Positions 42,169-53,809 of a DNA stretch of 64,000 nucleotides are shown here, piece after piece. The stretch covers positions 43,544,075 to 43,608,074 of the forward strand of contig CM059564.1 of the NCBI GenBank assembly GCA_030386875.1. Reading direction: 5' to 3'. The translations under genes were made by a program, and so were the position numbers. This DNA is from Morinoia aosen (lineage: Eukaryota; Arthropoda; Malacostraca; Amphipoda; Talitridae). The notes beneath the pieces are model-generated. The model did no database searches and was not told where the DNA came from. It saw nothing but the letters and a program-made list of their open reading frames with translations. Positions within the stretch are counted from its first letter, which is position 1, and the number at the start of each line of letters is the position of its first letter.

Positions 42169-42420
42169 CTGGAATGAGCCAGTCAGGTAGAATGGTCAGT
42201 AATGACCCAATATGCCTGGGGATGGTGTTTTGACGCACTGGCTATCCCAGTGACGCCATCCAATGGCAGCTTGTGACAAGGATTGGTAAATCCTGAGTAG
42301 TTTAGTGGACAAGTCTGGTACCAGGCGCTGAACTCTTTGTGTGATAACTGTGGAGGGAATTGTAGGCCGTTACGAAGGCCCCGACGCTGTCGGCCCTCAA
42401 TTTCAAGTTCAAGTTCAAGT

Positions 42421-43102
42421 ATGATAATGGCTAAGCAGGTGCAGTAACTTATCTGAAAAGCCTTCAGTCCACTGAAGATCTTGACTAGGCTAAATAATTG
42501 GTGCTGATTAACACCCCCTTTTGTATCCCTCCAGATGTAGTAGAATATACACCATTAAGTTTCATATAAACTTGCTTATTAAGGTTTTATATGCCTTTCA
42601 CTTTGTTTACTCTGTTTAAAAATTCAACTTTTCTACAATTGAGCATGCCTCAAGTTTTTTTTATTGTCTATGATTCCTACATGGAAGGGTATAAAAGATG
42701 TAATCATGAGGATGAGAACAATGTTTCTGATGATAGTTATGATTTAGTTTAAGCTCATATATTCTATGTCTTTCTAAAGTTATCTTTTTTGTATATTAAT
42801 TGTTCTTTAAAAAAACAATAATGTTGCTACAGGCCGCCGCCTTACATGGCCATGTGCTGGTTGTTGGTTTTATTAGCAGAACATTTTTGAAGTTAGCCCT
42901 AAGCTGTATATATTATGTTAGGCCTAAAATCATAGAACTATAAGTCATATCACTCATATGTAAAAAATTAATTTTGGGAAAACCCATTTTTTCAAACCAA
43001 CATATTGTTTGTAATTCAAATTAGGCCTAGGCCTACCATAAAATAATTTTTGAACTTTATTCATTATTGAATTCACTAAATCTTGATTAAGCCTTTTATT
43101 TT
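42421..43102. other. Intergenic, no gene seen
   Basis: AT-rich; nothing recognised. Confidence 0.5.
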
Positions 43103-43110
43103 CAAATTTC

Positions 43111-43750
43111 AGTCAATATTGAGTTTAGGTGATGTGGGGAAATTAAGCATTCTGTTTTACATAATCACCTAAGAAGCCCATTTAAGAACATTTTACAGGA
43201 ATGACATTTTTTCCGCTGATGCGTTATTTTCGAATTATTAAACTTTGAAGTTGGCTTTCAGGTGCCAAGGAAGCAAGCGCGCCATACGGAATTTAATTAA
43301 TAACGGAAGCTAACCCCTATTACAAACGTAACGAAGTTGGGTCTTGAGGGGGAGACACAGTTCTTTTAGTGAAAATTATAAATAAAGCTTAAAACCGACC
43401 CATTAGGGTGACGACCGCAAGCTTGTTTACATCGGCCGGCTCCAAGATTGCGGTCGTCACCCTAATGGGTTGGCTAGAAGCTTTATTTATAATTTTCACG
43501 AAAAGAACTGTGCCTCCCCCTCACGACTAAACCTCTTTACATTTGTAATAGGGGGTGAGCTTCCGTTATTAATTAAATTCTTCTTGGTGCGCCCGCTTCT
43601 TTTGGTGCGCTAATTTACCGCTCTAACTCAAAAATTAAGCATCAGCGGGAAAAATTTCATTCATGTAAAACATTTTTAAATGGGCTTCTTAAGTGATAGT
43701 TAGAAACGGAATGCTTAGTTTCCCCACATCACCAAAACTCAATATTGACC
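43111..43750. mobile_element. Foldback element FB5, diverged family member
   Basis: 640-bp palindrome with ends AGTCAATATTGAGTTT and AAACTCAATATTGACC. The inner parts shared with FB1-FB4 are recognisable (CCCATTTAAGAACATTTTAC, GGAAGCTAACCCC, CGGTCGTCACCCTAATGGG). Perfect 8-bp target duplication CAAATTTC (43103-43110, 43751-43758). The centre is shorter than in the others. Confidence 0.9.
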
Positions 43751-43758
43751 CAAATTTC

Positions 43759-44597
43759 TACTCTGCTTGAAGTTTTTCTTTGCATACTGAATATATATGC
43801 TCTCAAACTTACTTATTTCTTAAAGTTTTCAAGACCTCACACTAGTGGACAATTTGTTGTTGTCTTTTTATCTGCTCAGCTCAAAACTGAAATTATAAAA
43901 AACTAAGCATTTGATATGTATGAGTGAATTAAAATCTGCAAAAGTTAGCCCAACAGCAAGGTCATTTTGTAAAACGGCATGTGTTGCATGCAAGGTATGG
44001 TAGAACACTTCATCCTGAAGTTTCCTTATCATGAAAGGCAACAAACACAGCTACCACAAGGACTGATAAGAATTAGTGTCAAGGATTTTGATCTAAAATC
44101 TCTTTTCTGTTGCCTTGAGGCATATAAGTCAAAGTACTTGAGCGTCATCGACCACTAAAAATGTTGATATTAATCTCACTGAATTTGTTTGGCACAGCTT
44201 AACATCATACATAAATAAGAGGATTGCAAATATATTCAGTTGACTACAACTAAAAAACAAAGTAATAGAACTAGGTACTGTGTACTCATGATGCTATGAT
44301 TTTATAAATGTATGTGAGAATGATTTCACCATGTTATTGATGATCTCTTACCTTTACCAAATTTTATATGGGTACTGTTGAGTGATGGCAGTAACAGTTG
44401 TAGTACTATATTTCTTCTTATATTTTGCCATTCAACTTTAAATATTTCTTTATATTCAGCTTCATTTTTTTTGCTGATATAGACTGGCATTACTCCTCAA
44501 CGTTTAGTTATTTTGAATTTATGTTTTTGTGAGGACAAAATGTACTAAATTTTTTTATTTTGAGTTGTCAATTGTTTTATGAATTGTTTTTTCTCAG
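43759..44597. other. Upstream region of the DUF5522 gene
   Basis: No coding sequence recognised. It ends in a good acceptor (TTGTTTTTTCTCAG, to 44597), suggesting that a 5' UTR exon lies further upstream and was not found. Confidence 0.45.
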
Positions 44598-44626
44598 AAT
44601 TTGTAGTCACAACTACAGCTTCAGAC

Positions 44627-44662
44627 ATGCCATGGTGCTGGTCGTGCTTCATCACCTTGTGA
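44627..44662 (+). CDS. Short upstream frame overlapping the DUF5522 start
   Basis: ATG at 44627 opens an 11-codon frame (MPWCWSCFITL, then TGA) that overlaps the main ATG five bases downstream in another frame. The main ATG has the better context (GCCATGG). It could dampen translation; no function as a peptide is claimed. Confidence 0.4.
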   Translation: MPWCWSCFITL

Positions 44663-44723
44663 GGCCAGCAAGTGCTCACGTTGCTCACTGCTGTGCCCCA
44701 GCAAGGTCTCTGCTTCATGGAAA
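44632..44723 (+). CDS. DUF5522 gene exon 1 (putative presequence)
   Basis: ATG in context GCCATGG; 92 bp ending GGAAA before donor GTATTA (phase 2), which joins A of exon 2 to restore lysine. The donor is weak beyond GTA. The frame is open upstream to the acceptor at 44597, so an N-terminal extension from an earlier exon is possible. Confidence 0.6.
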
Positions 44724-47700
44724 GTATTAGCTGAGCACAATGTTGAATTCAGGAATTAAAATTGAATATTTCTTGACAGACATATTTTGCTCCTTGTCGA
44801 AATGTTTCAATAGCAATCTTAAGAGATGTTAAGCATTGTTGGCTGTTTTATTTTGGTTAATGTGAAGGAGATGCAACTAATCGATTTTTGAAACTTTTTT
44901 ACCTAAAACATATCAATTACATCGAAATCAACAACTTTTCATCAATACACTTTTCAGGGCAATTGAGTATTTAACGAGTTATAGTGGTAAATTACTGACC
45001 GCAACTCTAGTGTTTGAAGCGACAAGTAATTCAAGGAGCGTGTCGGACAGCAACACTGCAGTGCCATCTTGCCTCCAGGGCGCTCGTCATCAAAGACGAA
45101 ACCAAACCTACCGCTAACCTTGTTAAATACTCATTTACCGCAAAAAGTGCACAGAAGAAAAGTTGCTTACTTTGATATAATTACCATGATACAGGCAGCA
45201 AATTTTGAAAATCGATTAGTTGCTTCTCCTTTGTTTTTAGGAAGCAGCATTGACATATAGGCTCATTAGTATAAATGTTCATTTTTTGTTTAACATGTGT
45301 AAATGTTGTGAGCCTTGAATCACAAAGCTCTCTTGTTTTTGACTGTACTCCCAAAGAGATTATGTGAGGTCCCTAGCTAAAGGTTAGGTAGGCGTTTGCC
45401 TTCATTTTGTTGAAATAGAATAGGTTTTTGTTTTGTTATGGATCATCTTTTTTTGCTTCCCTGCTGTCCTGTTTTTCAGTACCTACTACTTTCTTATTAT
45501 TATTGTTGTTTCATGAACTTCTTTCTTAGCTAACTGTTTTTATGCACCTTGTGCAAAAATTCTGCATTCCCTTAACTCCATACTAAATGGGGCCTTCATC
45601 TTTCCTCTCTTTGAACACCTTTGTTGTGGTAAAGAGAGGCTAAAAATTACTGAAAATCAGTGAAACAATCTTGTTTTTGACTTTTGAGAATGCTTTTCCA
45701 GAATTATTCAGGTGGGGAATTTTGTAAATTTGCTGTGTGATAAGCATGTTCTTAGAGCCAGTTATTTGGCATTTGTTGATATGTATGCTCGCGCAAAGCT
45801 GTTTTTCTAAATTTCAAGTAGTTGTCATTTTGTTTCAAATGCATGCAATATCATATACCACCTCTTATTATACGTTTGACAATACTAACTCCTTTTGGAG
45901 CAGTCAGCTTTTGCGTCAATGTAAGTAGGGACTGTCCTCTAATGCATTCTTTGTCAATGTGTCACTGCCTTTCTTATTTATTACCAGCACTTTTCACACT
46001 TGGAGTAACTCTAGCAAGGAAGAACATTTTCCTGCTTTTCTCACAATCTATTGGTCAGTCATTGACATAGCTGTTATAACACCAATGTTTCTATTTTTTG
46101 TATCAATTATACTGGAAATAAAGATTTTCTTTATTTCTTACCTATGCTTGTTGTTCTTTGGGATTTGAAGTTTAACCTTGTTATGTTATTTAGACAAAAG
46201 TGTAGCAATTAAATTCTTTAGTAATTTTATTCTTTTTCAGATGGTGCAGCAACAAAAGTCCATCTACAGCCAAAAAGCAGAGTGACCAAATGGCCAAGCT
46301 GAGAGCTGAGTTTGAACAATTAGAAGCCACTTTTGAGTCGCAGCTGGATCGGGAAAAGCTGTCAGATGCAGAATGGGCCATTCATTGCGCTCATGCTGAA
46401 GCCATAAAGAAAAGACAGTTCACGTATGATGACCCTGTCACTCACAACAGAGTCATGACTCGACTCTGTCATTTCCTGCGAGCCAAATGCTGTGGCAATG
46501 CTTGCAGACATGTGAGTTCATTATTTTGATCAGTAAGTTGGGTAAATCTACTATTTGAAAACGTATATACTAGTAATAGTTTTTGCTTCAATAACGAAAA
46601 TAGAGGATGTCTTGGAGAACAAGTTTGGATTATTTTCTAGATCCAACAAAAAATTTGAGCTTTGTTTGGTATGCCGTAAATAAGAAATGAAAAGAAAAAA
46701 CAAAGCAGACTTAATATAATTGGTACCACTAATACAATTTGTTTAGCAAGAGTGATTGAAAAATCCTATGCTCCTTAGAATTGACGAAATTTTGTGTTAT
46801 TGAGTTGTAGAAATAGAAAAATTAATGTCTTAATTTGTATTTGTAGGAATTTACATTTCCTATCGAAGAAAGTACACTAATCTATTGACGTGAATAAGAG
46901 AAATTTTCTTGACCCTGACTCTGAAACAATGAAGATTTGACACACATACAAACCTCATAATTAATTTACATACTACATCGTTTTTTATTGCATCACTGAA
47001 AACGATAATAATTTGGCAATAAAAACTATAAAAAAACATGAAACTGAGCTGAATACAATAAACAACTGAATATAATATGTAATACAATAAATATCTGAAT
47101 ACAATTAGCAACTGAAAACAATATTTTTTTAGCTTCATAAGATGAGCAAAAATAGTGAATGTGCGATGTACCAGCTCAATGAGAAGTAGAGTTCCCCCTG
47201 TCTGATGGTGAGTGCTGTCTGACAGGCGAGAAATGGTGAGTACTGTCTGACAGGCGAGAAATGGTGAGTACTGTCTGACAGGCGAGAAATGATGAGTACT
47301 GTCTGACAGGCGAGAAATGTTGAGTACTGTCTGACAGGCGAGAAATGGTGAGTGCTGTCTGACAGGCGAGAAATGGTGAGTGCTGTCTGACAGGCGAGAA
47401 ATGGTGAGTACTGTCTGACAGGCGAGAAATGGTGAGTGCTGTCTGACAGGCGAGAAATGGTGAGTACTGTCTGACAGGCGAGAAATGGTGAGTGCCGTCT
47501 GACAGGCGAGAAATGATGAGTGCCGTCTGACAGGCGAGAAATGATGAGTGCCGTCTGACAGGCGAGAAATGATGAGTGCTGTCTGACAGGCGAGAAATGA
47601 TGAGTGCTGTCTGACAGGCGAGAAATGATGAGTGCTGTCTGACAGGCGAGAAATGATGAGTACTGTCTGACAGGCGAGAAAGAATTAATGATAATTTACA

Positions 47701-48885
47701 CTGAGGTAAAAGTACTGTTACCGTTAACTCTTTTTCCTATTGTTTGGTGTTAGCACCGCATAGCCAAGACGCCACATCGATCTGATTACCTAAGTCAAAT
47801 TGACATCCCAACCTGATGAGAAATTATGAAATCAGTTTTAAATTTTGAGTTCTTTGAATTAGAGCTGAAAGACAGGCTCATTTCACAGTGGCGTTTCATT
47901 AGCGCTCAGAAGTTAAAGAGAAATGAGTTCTAGCGTTTCCAAGGGAGTAGGGTTAAGGTTTTTCATTGGCTTACGTAAGTTCTATTGTAAGAACTGTATT
48001 TTTGCCTTCAGGCAAAATATACTAACTGCGTTATGCTCAATTCGTAAAGGGAAGTAAGGGTTGCACAATGATGTAGAAGATAAGTCAGTTGCAAGAAGAA
48101 AAACAATCTTTCATTAGGAGTAGAATGTTAATAGAGGAGTGATTGCCAATTACATTTCAGCTTGCCTATTTTAACCTCATTCCATCAAGAAATGTTATTC
48201 CACGAGTAGCTTTTTATCCTGGCCAGTACGTATTGAATCCACGAAAAATGTCTGATTTAAACGCATTGCTCAATAGATACTTCCTGAAAATAAATCGTGA
48301 AAACTGTATAAAAACTCTTTTTGTATGAAAGATGAAGTGAACCCAAATACTTTTAGAAATGTCTGTTTTGAAATCCCTTAAAAGTTTCGTCATTATCGGG
48401 CTTCAAAATCAGATGATCTAAAATATTGAATTGAATGTGCACTTAATGTTATTTCTTCTAAAGTTTGTGTGTAGAGCAATTGCAGTCATTTTTCAGTATA
48501 CAGTAAATAAAATCATTTATTGGAACAACATTCATGGATGATAATGGTTCTCTTGCATTCATTTTTCAATACATGGTTAGTAAAATAATTTACTGCAATA
48601 ACATGCATTGATGATAGTTATTCACTATCAATGATGTGCTTTTTGTATCATCTTTATTGGAAATAAACTTTTTCGTCTTCTTTTTTTCACTCGCAGTGCG
48701 TTTACAACCACGAGAGCGTAGAGGAGTCACTGCGTCGACGACGGATTTTTAACTCTTCTTTCTGGGTGGAGGGGGAGGCTGTGGCTGCAGCACAGCCGTA
48801 CAAGGCCACCGTGTGTGGCTGGACTGTGTTGAGGGAACCGCATGCGTCCTGTCAAGTGCATGACGAGCTTCTCTTCAAACACTGA
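44632..48885 (+). CDS. DUF5522 family (C1orf53-like) small protein, three coding exons
   Basis: Exons 44632-44723, 46241-46511 and 48697-48885 join in phases 2 and 0 with GT/AG borders to give 183 aa. The N-terminus (MVLVVLHHLVRPASAH... ARSLLHGKW) is basic, hydrophobic and free of acidic residues, like a mitochondrial presequence. The middle (EFEQLEATFESQLDREK) is charged and helical. The core FTYDDPVTHNRVMTRL, then RAKCCGNACRHCVYNHESVE, followed by RRRRIFNSSFWVEGEAV, matches DUF5522 and human C1orf53, where CCGxxCRHCPY is the signature; the four close cysteines and a histidine may bind metal. The molecular function of this family is not known to me. The C-terminal ~45 residues extend beyond the human protein. 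The first exon is the least certain part. Confidence 0.78.
44864..45233. mobile_element. Palindromic MITE, family M1, in DUF5522 intron 1
   Basis: Ends GAAGGAGATGCAACTAATCG and the inverse CGATTAGTTGCTTCTCC pair. Inner strings ATCGAAATCAACAACTTTTC and GAGTATTTAACGAG have inverted partners on the right. It starts about 140 bp downstream of the exon 1 donor. A longer relative lies at 60390-60932. Confidence 0.75.
45345..45650 (+). repeat. Dispersed ~350-bp repeat, copy on the opposite strand
   Basis: Contains TATGTGAGGTCCCTAGCTAA, CTGTCCTGTTTTTCAGTACC, GCACCTTGTGCAAAAATTCTGC and CTCTCTTTGAACACCTTTGT in the family order, opposite in orientation to the copies in the Shisa-like gene. Confidence 0.8.
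46241..46511 (+). CDS. DUF5522 gene exon 2 (helical region and CCGNACRH core)
   Basis: Acceptor TTTTATTCTTTTTCAG, donor GTGAGT after CAT (phase 0). It encodes WCSNKSPSTAKKQ, the helical stretch, and the DUF5522 core up to CRH. Confidence 0.85.
46512..48696 (+). other. DUF5522 intron 2
   Basis: About 2.2 kb. It holds the 28-bp minisatellite (47203-47682). The rest shows no gene. Confidence 0.6.
47203..47682. repeat. 28-bp minisatellite, 17 units
   Basis: GACAGGCGAGAAATG recurs every 28 bp from 47221 to 47669. Each unit contains the hairpin CTGTC-T-GACAG or a CCGTC variant. The first half of the array mostly carries GGTGAGT and the second half GATGAGT, so the array has two sub-blocks. Confidence 0.95.
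48697..48885 (+). CDS. DUF5522 gene exon 3 (C-terminus)
   Basis: Acceptor TTTTTTTCACTCGCAG. It starts CVYNHESVE, completing the CRHC signature, then RRRRIFNSSFWVEGEAVAAA and a Cys-containing tail ending FKH and TGA. Confidence 0.85.
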   Translation, partial: CVYNHESVEESLRRRRIFNSSFWVEGEAVAAAQPYKATVCGWTVLREPHASCQVHDELLFKH

Positions 48886-49338
48886 CCTTCTGAGGAAATA
48901 TTTTAAACTGGTTGGAAGAAAGTCTTGAGGAAATCTTTTTAATAGAATTAGTTCAAAGATAATCTCAAGGAAATATTTCAAATTGAAGCGGTTGGAAGAA
49001 AATCGTTCGGAAGTGTTCAAAATCTAATTGTTTTGAAGAAAGTCTTTTGGAATAATTTGAAATCTAATTGGTTCGAATATGTTCCATATATTTTTTTTAA
49101 ATGAACGGTTATACGGTGCTGCTATAGCGTGAGATTCATTCAGAATCATTAGCTTTGGCTGATTGCAGCTTTGCTCTGATGTAAGAAATTGCTCGAGAAG
49201 TCTCTGAACTTATTCAGGCCCACAAGTAGCTATATTCAAGTATGACTATTATAATAGCCTTATTTAAGAAACGATTTAGGTGATTTATCGCTTGTGGTAA
49301 ATAAATTTTCAAATTCGCTACGGACTCACCTTGTTCTA

Positions 49339-49343
<5 letters not shown>
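48886..49343. other. 3' region of DUF5522 gene with diverged short repeats
   Basis: Just past the stop codon, GGTTGGAAGAAAGTCTTGAGG-type units recur imperfectly until about 49090. AATAAA occurs near 49299 and could be a polyadenylation signal. 49198-49310 matches 55890-56045 in inverted orientation (GCCCACAAGTAGCTATA). Confidence 0.5.

Positions 49344-49415
<72 letters not shown>
49344..49415. repeat. (AT)n microsatellite
   Basis: About 36 uninterrupted TA units. Confidence 0.98.
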
Positions 49416-49418
<3 letters not shown>

Positions 49419-50139
49419 TCAACAATAGTCCTGCCGCGTGAGTCCTGATACGCTATGCATTATTCACACCTGCACGGTGAATATTCTTGAAAGATTAGAA
49501 AGAACATTTAATTCTAACGAAGAGATATACCTAAACGTCCCTGACATTGTAAACTCTGTCATTCAAGTATTTTTTTTGTGAAATAAAAACATGTAACTTG
49601 TGGCTCACAGTAAGAAATTTTTAAAATCCAGTGTGTTATACATCTCATGTATTACTTTTTTCAAAATAAGCAGTTTTTCTTTCTTTCTCCAACTGTCAGC
49701 AATTCTCAAACTTCGACTAGTAAAAGCGTTTCACGCTCGTGCCCTGGACGCGTGTCTTTCGACAGCCAACCATTAAAACTTCAAGGAAATTATAGTTAAT
49801 GCAGCAACTCGTTTACTGTTGTTTCATTGCAACATAGTAATTTATTCTAACTGTTTATGTCTTCTTATTCACCTTTGTATAGTACTGATCAAGTTTTTTT
49901 TATTTTCCTGACCGCCTGAGCCAATGTGCGTTGTGATGTGTGGACTTTGAATATTAGCAGCCACGCTCCTTTATCGTAGTCTCTAAACTGAAGTAATTTG
50001 TGACTATTATAACACTTAGGCTGGGTCAGAAGAGCATTATTGTGTATATCATCTTATATTAATTGTGTTTGAACACGAAAGAAAAACATTTAAATTTTGT
50101 AAAATGAAACAAGCGCCGAACATTCAATCGTGCTCCAGA
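49416..50139. other. Intergenic with a shared repeat fragment
   Basis: 49600-49690 (GAAATTTTTAAAATCCAGTG...) is similar to 57098-57180 in direct orientation. No gene seen. Confidence 0.5.
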
Positions 50140-50450
50140 AAGATTGGTGGGAATTAGCACTCCCTGAGGGAAAATGTGTGGGGGCCCGAGCTGAGAGTTA
50201 AGTAGGTCTTTTTTTGTTGGGATAAATTTTTTTATCTTAAGGCCCACCTTTTACTGGTTCACTGTTATCCTGTTTTTCAGCACCTACTACTTTTTTCCAA
50301 TTTTATCTTATTTCATTTACTTCATCCTCAACTTTTGGTTTCTATGCCCCTTATGCATAGATTCCGCGTTTCCTTATCTTCATGCTAAATGGTGCTTTCC
50401 TCTTCTTCTTTTCGATTTTTTTTTTTTTTTTAGCGGTTAGGGAGTCTCAA
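50140..50450 (+). repeat. Dispersed ~350-bp repeat, plus-strand copy
   Basis: GGGAATTAGCACTCCCTGAG, GTTCACTGTTATCCTG, TTTTTCAGCACCTACTAC and CTTATGCATAGATTCCGCG match the family. It ends in a poly-T run and GGTTAGGGAGTCTC. Confidence 0.75.
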
Positions 50451-51810
50451 ACTAAGATATGATCTTAATCTCAGTCCAGACAGATGGGGTTTTAAAAGCG
50501 ATTATGCTGTGTAAAGCAAAGCACGTCCAGTATAGAGAGTCAAGATATAACTAGTTGAGATGATCTGTTCGGATTTGCCTCGCTGCCACACAGAGCAACT
50601 TTGTTTAGAAAAATCGAATTTATTCCGTGCCCTAGTGGAGTTACTAATGTTATTGTATTGAAATTTTGTTAAATGCAATATTGTATCAAACTACATAAGG
50701 GTTTGTTGCTCTACTTTGATTAAAACTACAAAAAAGTAGCAGAGGTATTAAACATTCGAGGGTTATTCATTTCTCTACACTTTGACTGCGACGTGAACTA
50801 TATTCGATCACTGAAAGAGTTTTCATAATGCAGCTGACCAACCAGTAGTCACAAACTCAATTTTTATAATACTTCATCAAAGCTAAATGAAAACATGGTC
50901 CGCTTAATGTTTGAAATTTTCAACATTGCTTACTACAATTGACTAATTCGAATATTTAACTGCAGTTTTCCAGCTCCAGTGAAAGTGTTAATGAATTATT
51001 CCCGTGTTCGTATACACAGCGTATGAAACGGACAGATTTCACGCTAAGTCGTCGTTGCTGTGCAGTTGATAGCGCAAAGTTTCAAGTAGAGTAGGCTGTC
51101 GTACTTGCCACAACAAATAAAGTTTTTTTTCGAATAAAATCTTAGCTATAAAAGCTATTTCACACGGTTGTGAGTTAGGTAATTTTCAAAAAAAGATTAT
51201 TTTGCTACCGCGTTCACCATTAGTTCTCATTAGTTCTCAATGAACAATAACAACCGTAAACAAACCTCGCTTGGCAATGTCGCCGTAAGTAATTTCGCTA
51301 GGGAAGCTGAATTTAAAATTTCACAAAGTTAACTTCATACGCCCACACCACAGAAATCTTTTTGTTTGTATTGAGTTCAGTGTCATCCAGAGAGCTTATT
51401 GTGAGGGATGCTTCGATCCCTCATTAGATTGCTGGTCTTGCAAAGAGAACAGTTTGACCTGGGAGCTTATTATCTGTCTTCTTCAGCCACAGGTTTCTTC
51501 TTCTTTATTGATTGAACTTACAAAAAAAAACAGAAAAAGACTGCATTACAAGTACGATAGTTAAGTACAGCCCCTCCAACATTAAAACACAGAAGCGATT
51601 AACTCTCCAACACAAGCAAATCCAGACGCTGAGACTGTCACAGTAAGCCTCGTGGGTGCGCATTATAGCTCAAGTTTTTGCCTCGAGTTCTGGGACTCGA
51701 ATTGATCGTTGATGGATAACGTTAAGTTCGTGTTTTTTACCGTTTATCTCATGAAACCCAACTAAGCTAGACCAGTTATTACGATTGATGTGGTCGGGAG
51801 ATATATTCGA
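50451..51810. other. Intergenic, no gene seen
   Basis: Nothing recognised apart from low-complexity AT stretches. Confidence 0.5.
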
Positions 51811-52125
51811 CAATTTAAAAAGGCATACTAAAATATTCGTCATGAAGTTTAGTAATGATATAAATACCTTTTACTTTTTTGTTCCGTGCAAAGTATTTTC
51901 AATAAGTTAAAAAGCATACTTAAATATTATACATGAGGTTTAACAATGATATGAATTCCTTTTGTTTTTTTATTCTTTACACTTTGTTGGATTCGTCCGC
52001 AAACCATTTGAATATCATTTAAAATACTTCATATTTTAACAAATAAACATATGGCAGCCTGGAGCCAAATTTTATGGTCAACTTATTTATTTTAAAAAAT
52101 AAACATATGGCAGCCTGGAGCCAAA
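51811..52125. repeat. Two local tandem duplications
   Basis: About 89 bp: 51811-51899 and 51900-51980 share GCATACTAAAATATT-like and ATGAAGTTTAGTAATGATAT-like strings. Then AATAAACATATGGCAGCCTG at about 52042 and again at about 52097. Confidence 0.75.
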
Positions 52126-53800
52126 TCTTATGATCATTTCCAATCGACTCTTACCTGCAGTCGAAGCATTCTGGGGTGTGTACAACGCGGTCAGCATTTC
52201 CAACCGGCTTGCCATCGTAACTCGCTTCTTTATCACTTTAAAGTTATCTTCAGTTTTCCGGCTGAGTGATAGAGCTACCTACGCACCAGATGTACCGCTC
52301 CTAATGAATGGGAGGATGATAACGTTAGTTCGAGGGCGGCAGCAAAGAAATATTTCTAGTAGAAAGGAAACCGTTTTTTCAGTAAAGTGTATAGAAAAAA
52401 CCTCGTTAGCTTTAAAATCAATACCAATCACGAATAACACAATCAATGTAGCCACCCATTAAATTATTCACACAGATGGATAAGTGTATGTATATGAGTT
52501 AGTTCTATCTTTTACTTCAAGATAGGTAGCTATGCGCTAGAAAGCATTGAAGTCGAGGTACCTTTGTTTTTAATAGCTAGCTACTTACTTCGACTACAAA
52601 TTGTAGGTAGAAATATAGTATGTGCTTAATAAACTTGGGGGGCGAAAGAAATTTAATGGCTCTATATGATAGGTTTCCTTTCTTTCAAACATAAATTAAT
52701 TCATACATTTTTATAAACCTGCGTTTAATGGTAAGAGTTAACCTGCAGTGACGTCACATGCGGGTCACACTAGACAGCGCTGTGAAAGAAGTTTCTCTTT
52801 TTTTTCGTAAGTGAATTTTCCTTATTTTATATCAATTTCACACTCACACTCCCATAATTCACGAGGTTCGTAAAGGCTGTGACGTATTCAGGACGTCGAT
52901 TGAAATTCAGAGAGCGGATAGGCTTGCGCACACGATTTAACTATAAAAACTGAGAGCTTCTTTAGGTCGTAATCTCATTCAATCGGTGACGAAAGCGTCC
53001 ACTGAGATGCATGACCTCATGCCTCAGCTGTGCAGGGAAGCGCTCTATGCTCCTGAACGAAATGTTCAAGCTGACATTGCTTGAGAGTCTCGCAGGATGT
53101 GCATCACGCAAAGGGCAAGGAGCGGTCACCGTTTCCCTCTCTAGTGCAGCGTTTGCCCGAGCCTTGTTTCCACAACAACGAAATGCCGCGCTATGTTTCA
53201 GCGACGTTCAAAACGTTTATTGACCTGCCGCAAACATGGCTATCGTGCGGCGCAATAAGCTTTCATTTGCACGTTACACAGAGTGTGACAATTGAATGTG
53301 AATGCAGACTTCCCTTTGCGTGCATTGCCTCATTTTTTAGCTATTTTCGCGTGTGAAGTATTTTCTGCTTTCTTAGAGTAACAGAAACGTAGTAACTACC
53401 GGGATTGGTTTATTACGCCACCGTTATACCTTACAATGTGAATTCTAAAGTTAATTATAAATTGGAAATGTAGAATGAATAGGGTAAAAATAAAATCTTT
53501 AAAAGGTTGAAATAGTGAGAATATATTTTTTATTCCTGTACTAATGCCAAATAGCTGCTACATTATTTATTTCCGGCATGTTAAGAACATCTATTACTCA
53601 TGTCCTATACCCGAAATTGCAAACTTTAATCTGCCTTCGAAACTTTACCCGCGTTACACAGCAAGTCTAGGCAAAAAATTTTCCATGCTTTTGCGGCAGT
53701 GTTTCAGATAACGAACGGATGCTTTATTGCAATCAAACCTGATTATAATTAATTTTATTTCTTCTTGTATGTTGCTTCTTCATTTTCCTGAGTACTAACA
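52126..53800. other. Intergenic; small GC-richer island near 53000-53300
   Basis: Short frames (52130-52462 plus, 53011-53223 plus) encode no motif that I recognise. The island at 53000-53300 has more CpG than its surroundings and could be an unrecognised exon, but no splice sites were convincing. Confidence 0.4.
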
Positions 53801-53809
53801 CAAGAACGC

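Larger units (their letters stand above)
40817..42420 (+). mobile_element. CR1-like retrotransposon copy C, 5'-truncated, interrupted by FB4
   Basis: Begins after copy B's tail with a ~29-bp filler (ATGGCCATGGTAGACTATG then AATCTGAGTG) and then LINE sequence from 40846, matching copy B from about 39921. It ends with the same 3' UTR and tail at 42420. The coding part is nearly identical to copy B (one Ile/Met difference seen in ORF2). It is split at 41441-42115 by foldback FB4. Confidence 0.9.

Noticed and set aside
47203..47682. CRISPR-like regular array
   Set aside because: Units abut with no unique spacers and the context is a eukaryotic intron; it is a minisatellite.
52130..52462. 110-codon plus-strand frame
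   Set aside because: No motif, no splice context, and a tandem duplication just upstream; chance open frame is the simpler reading.
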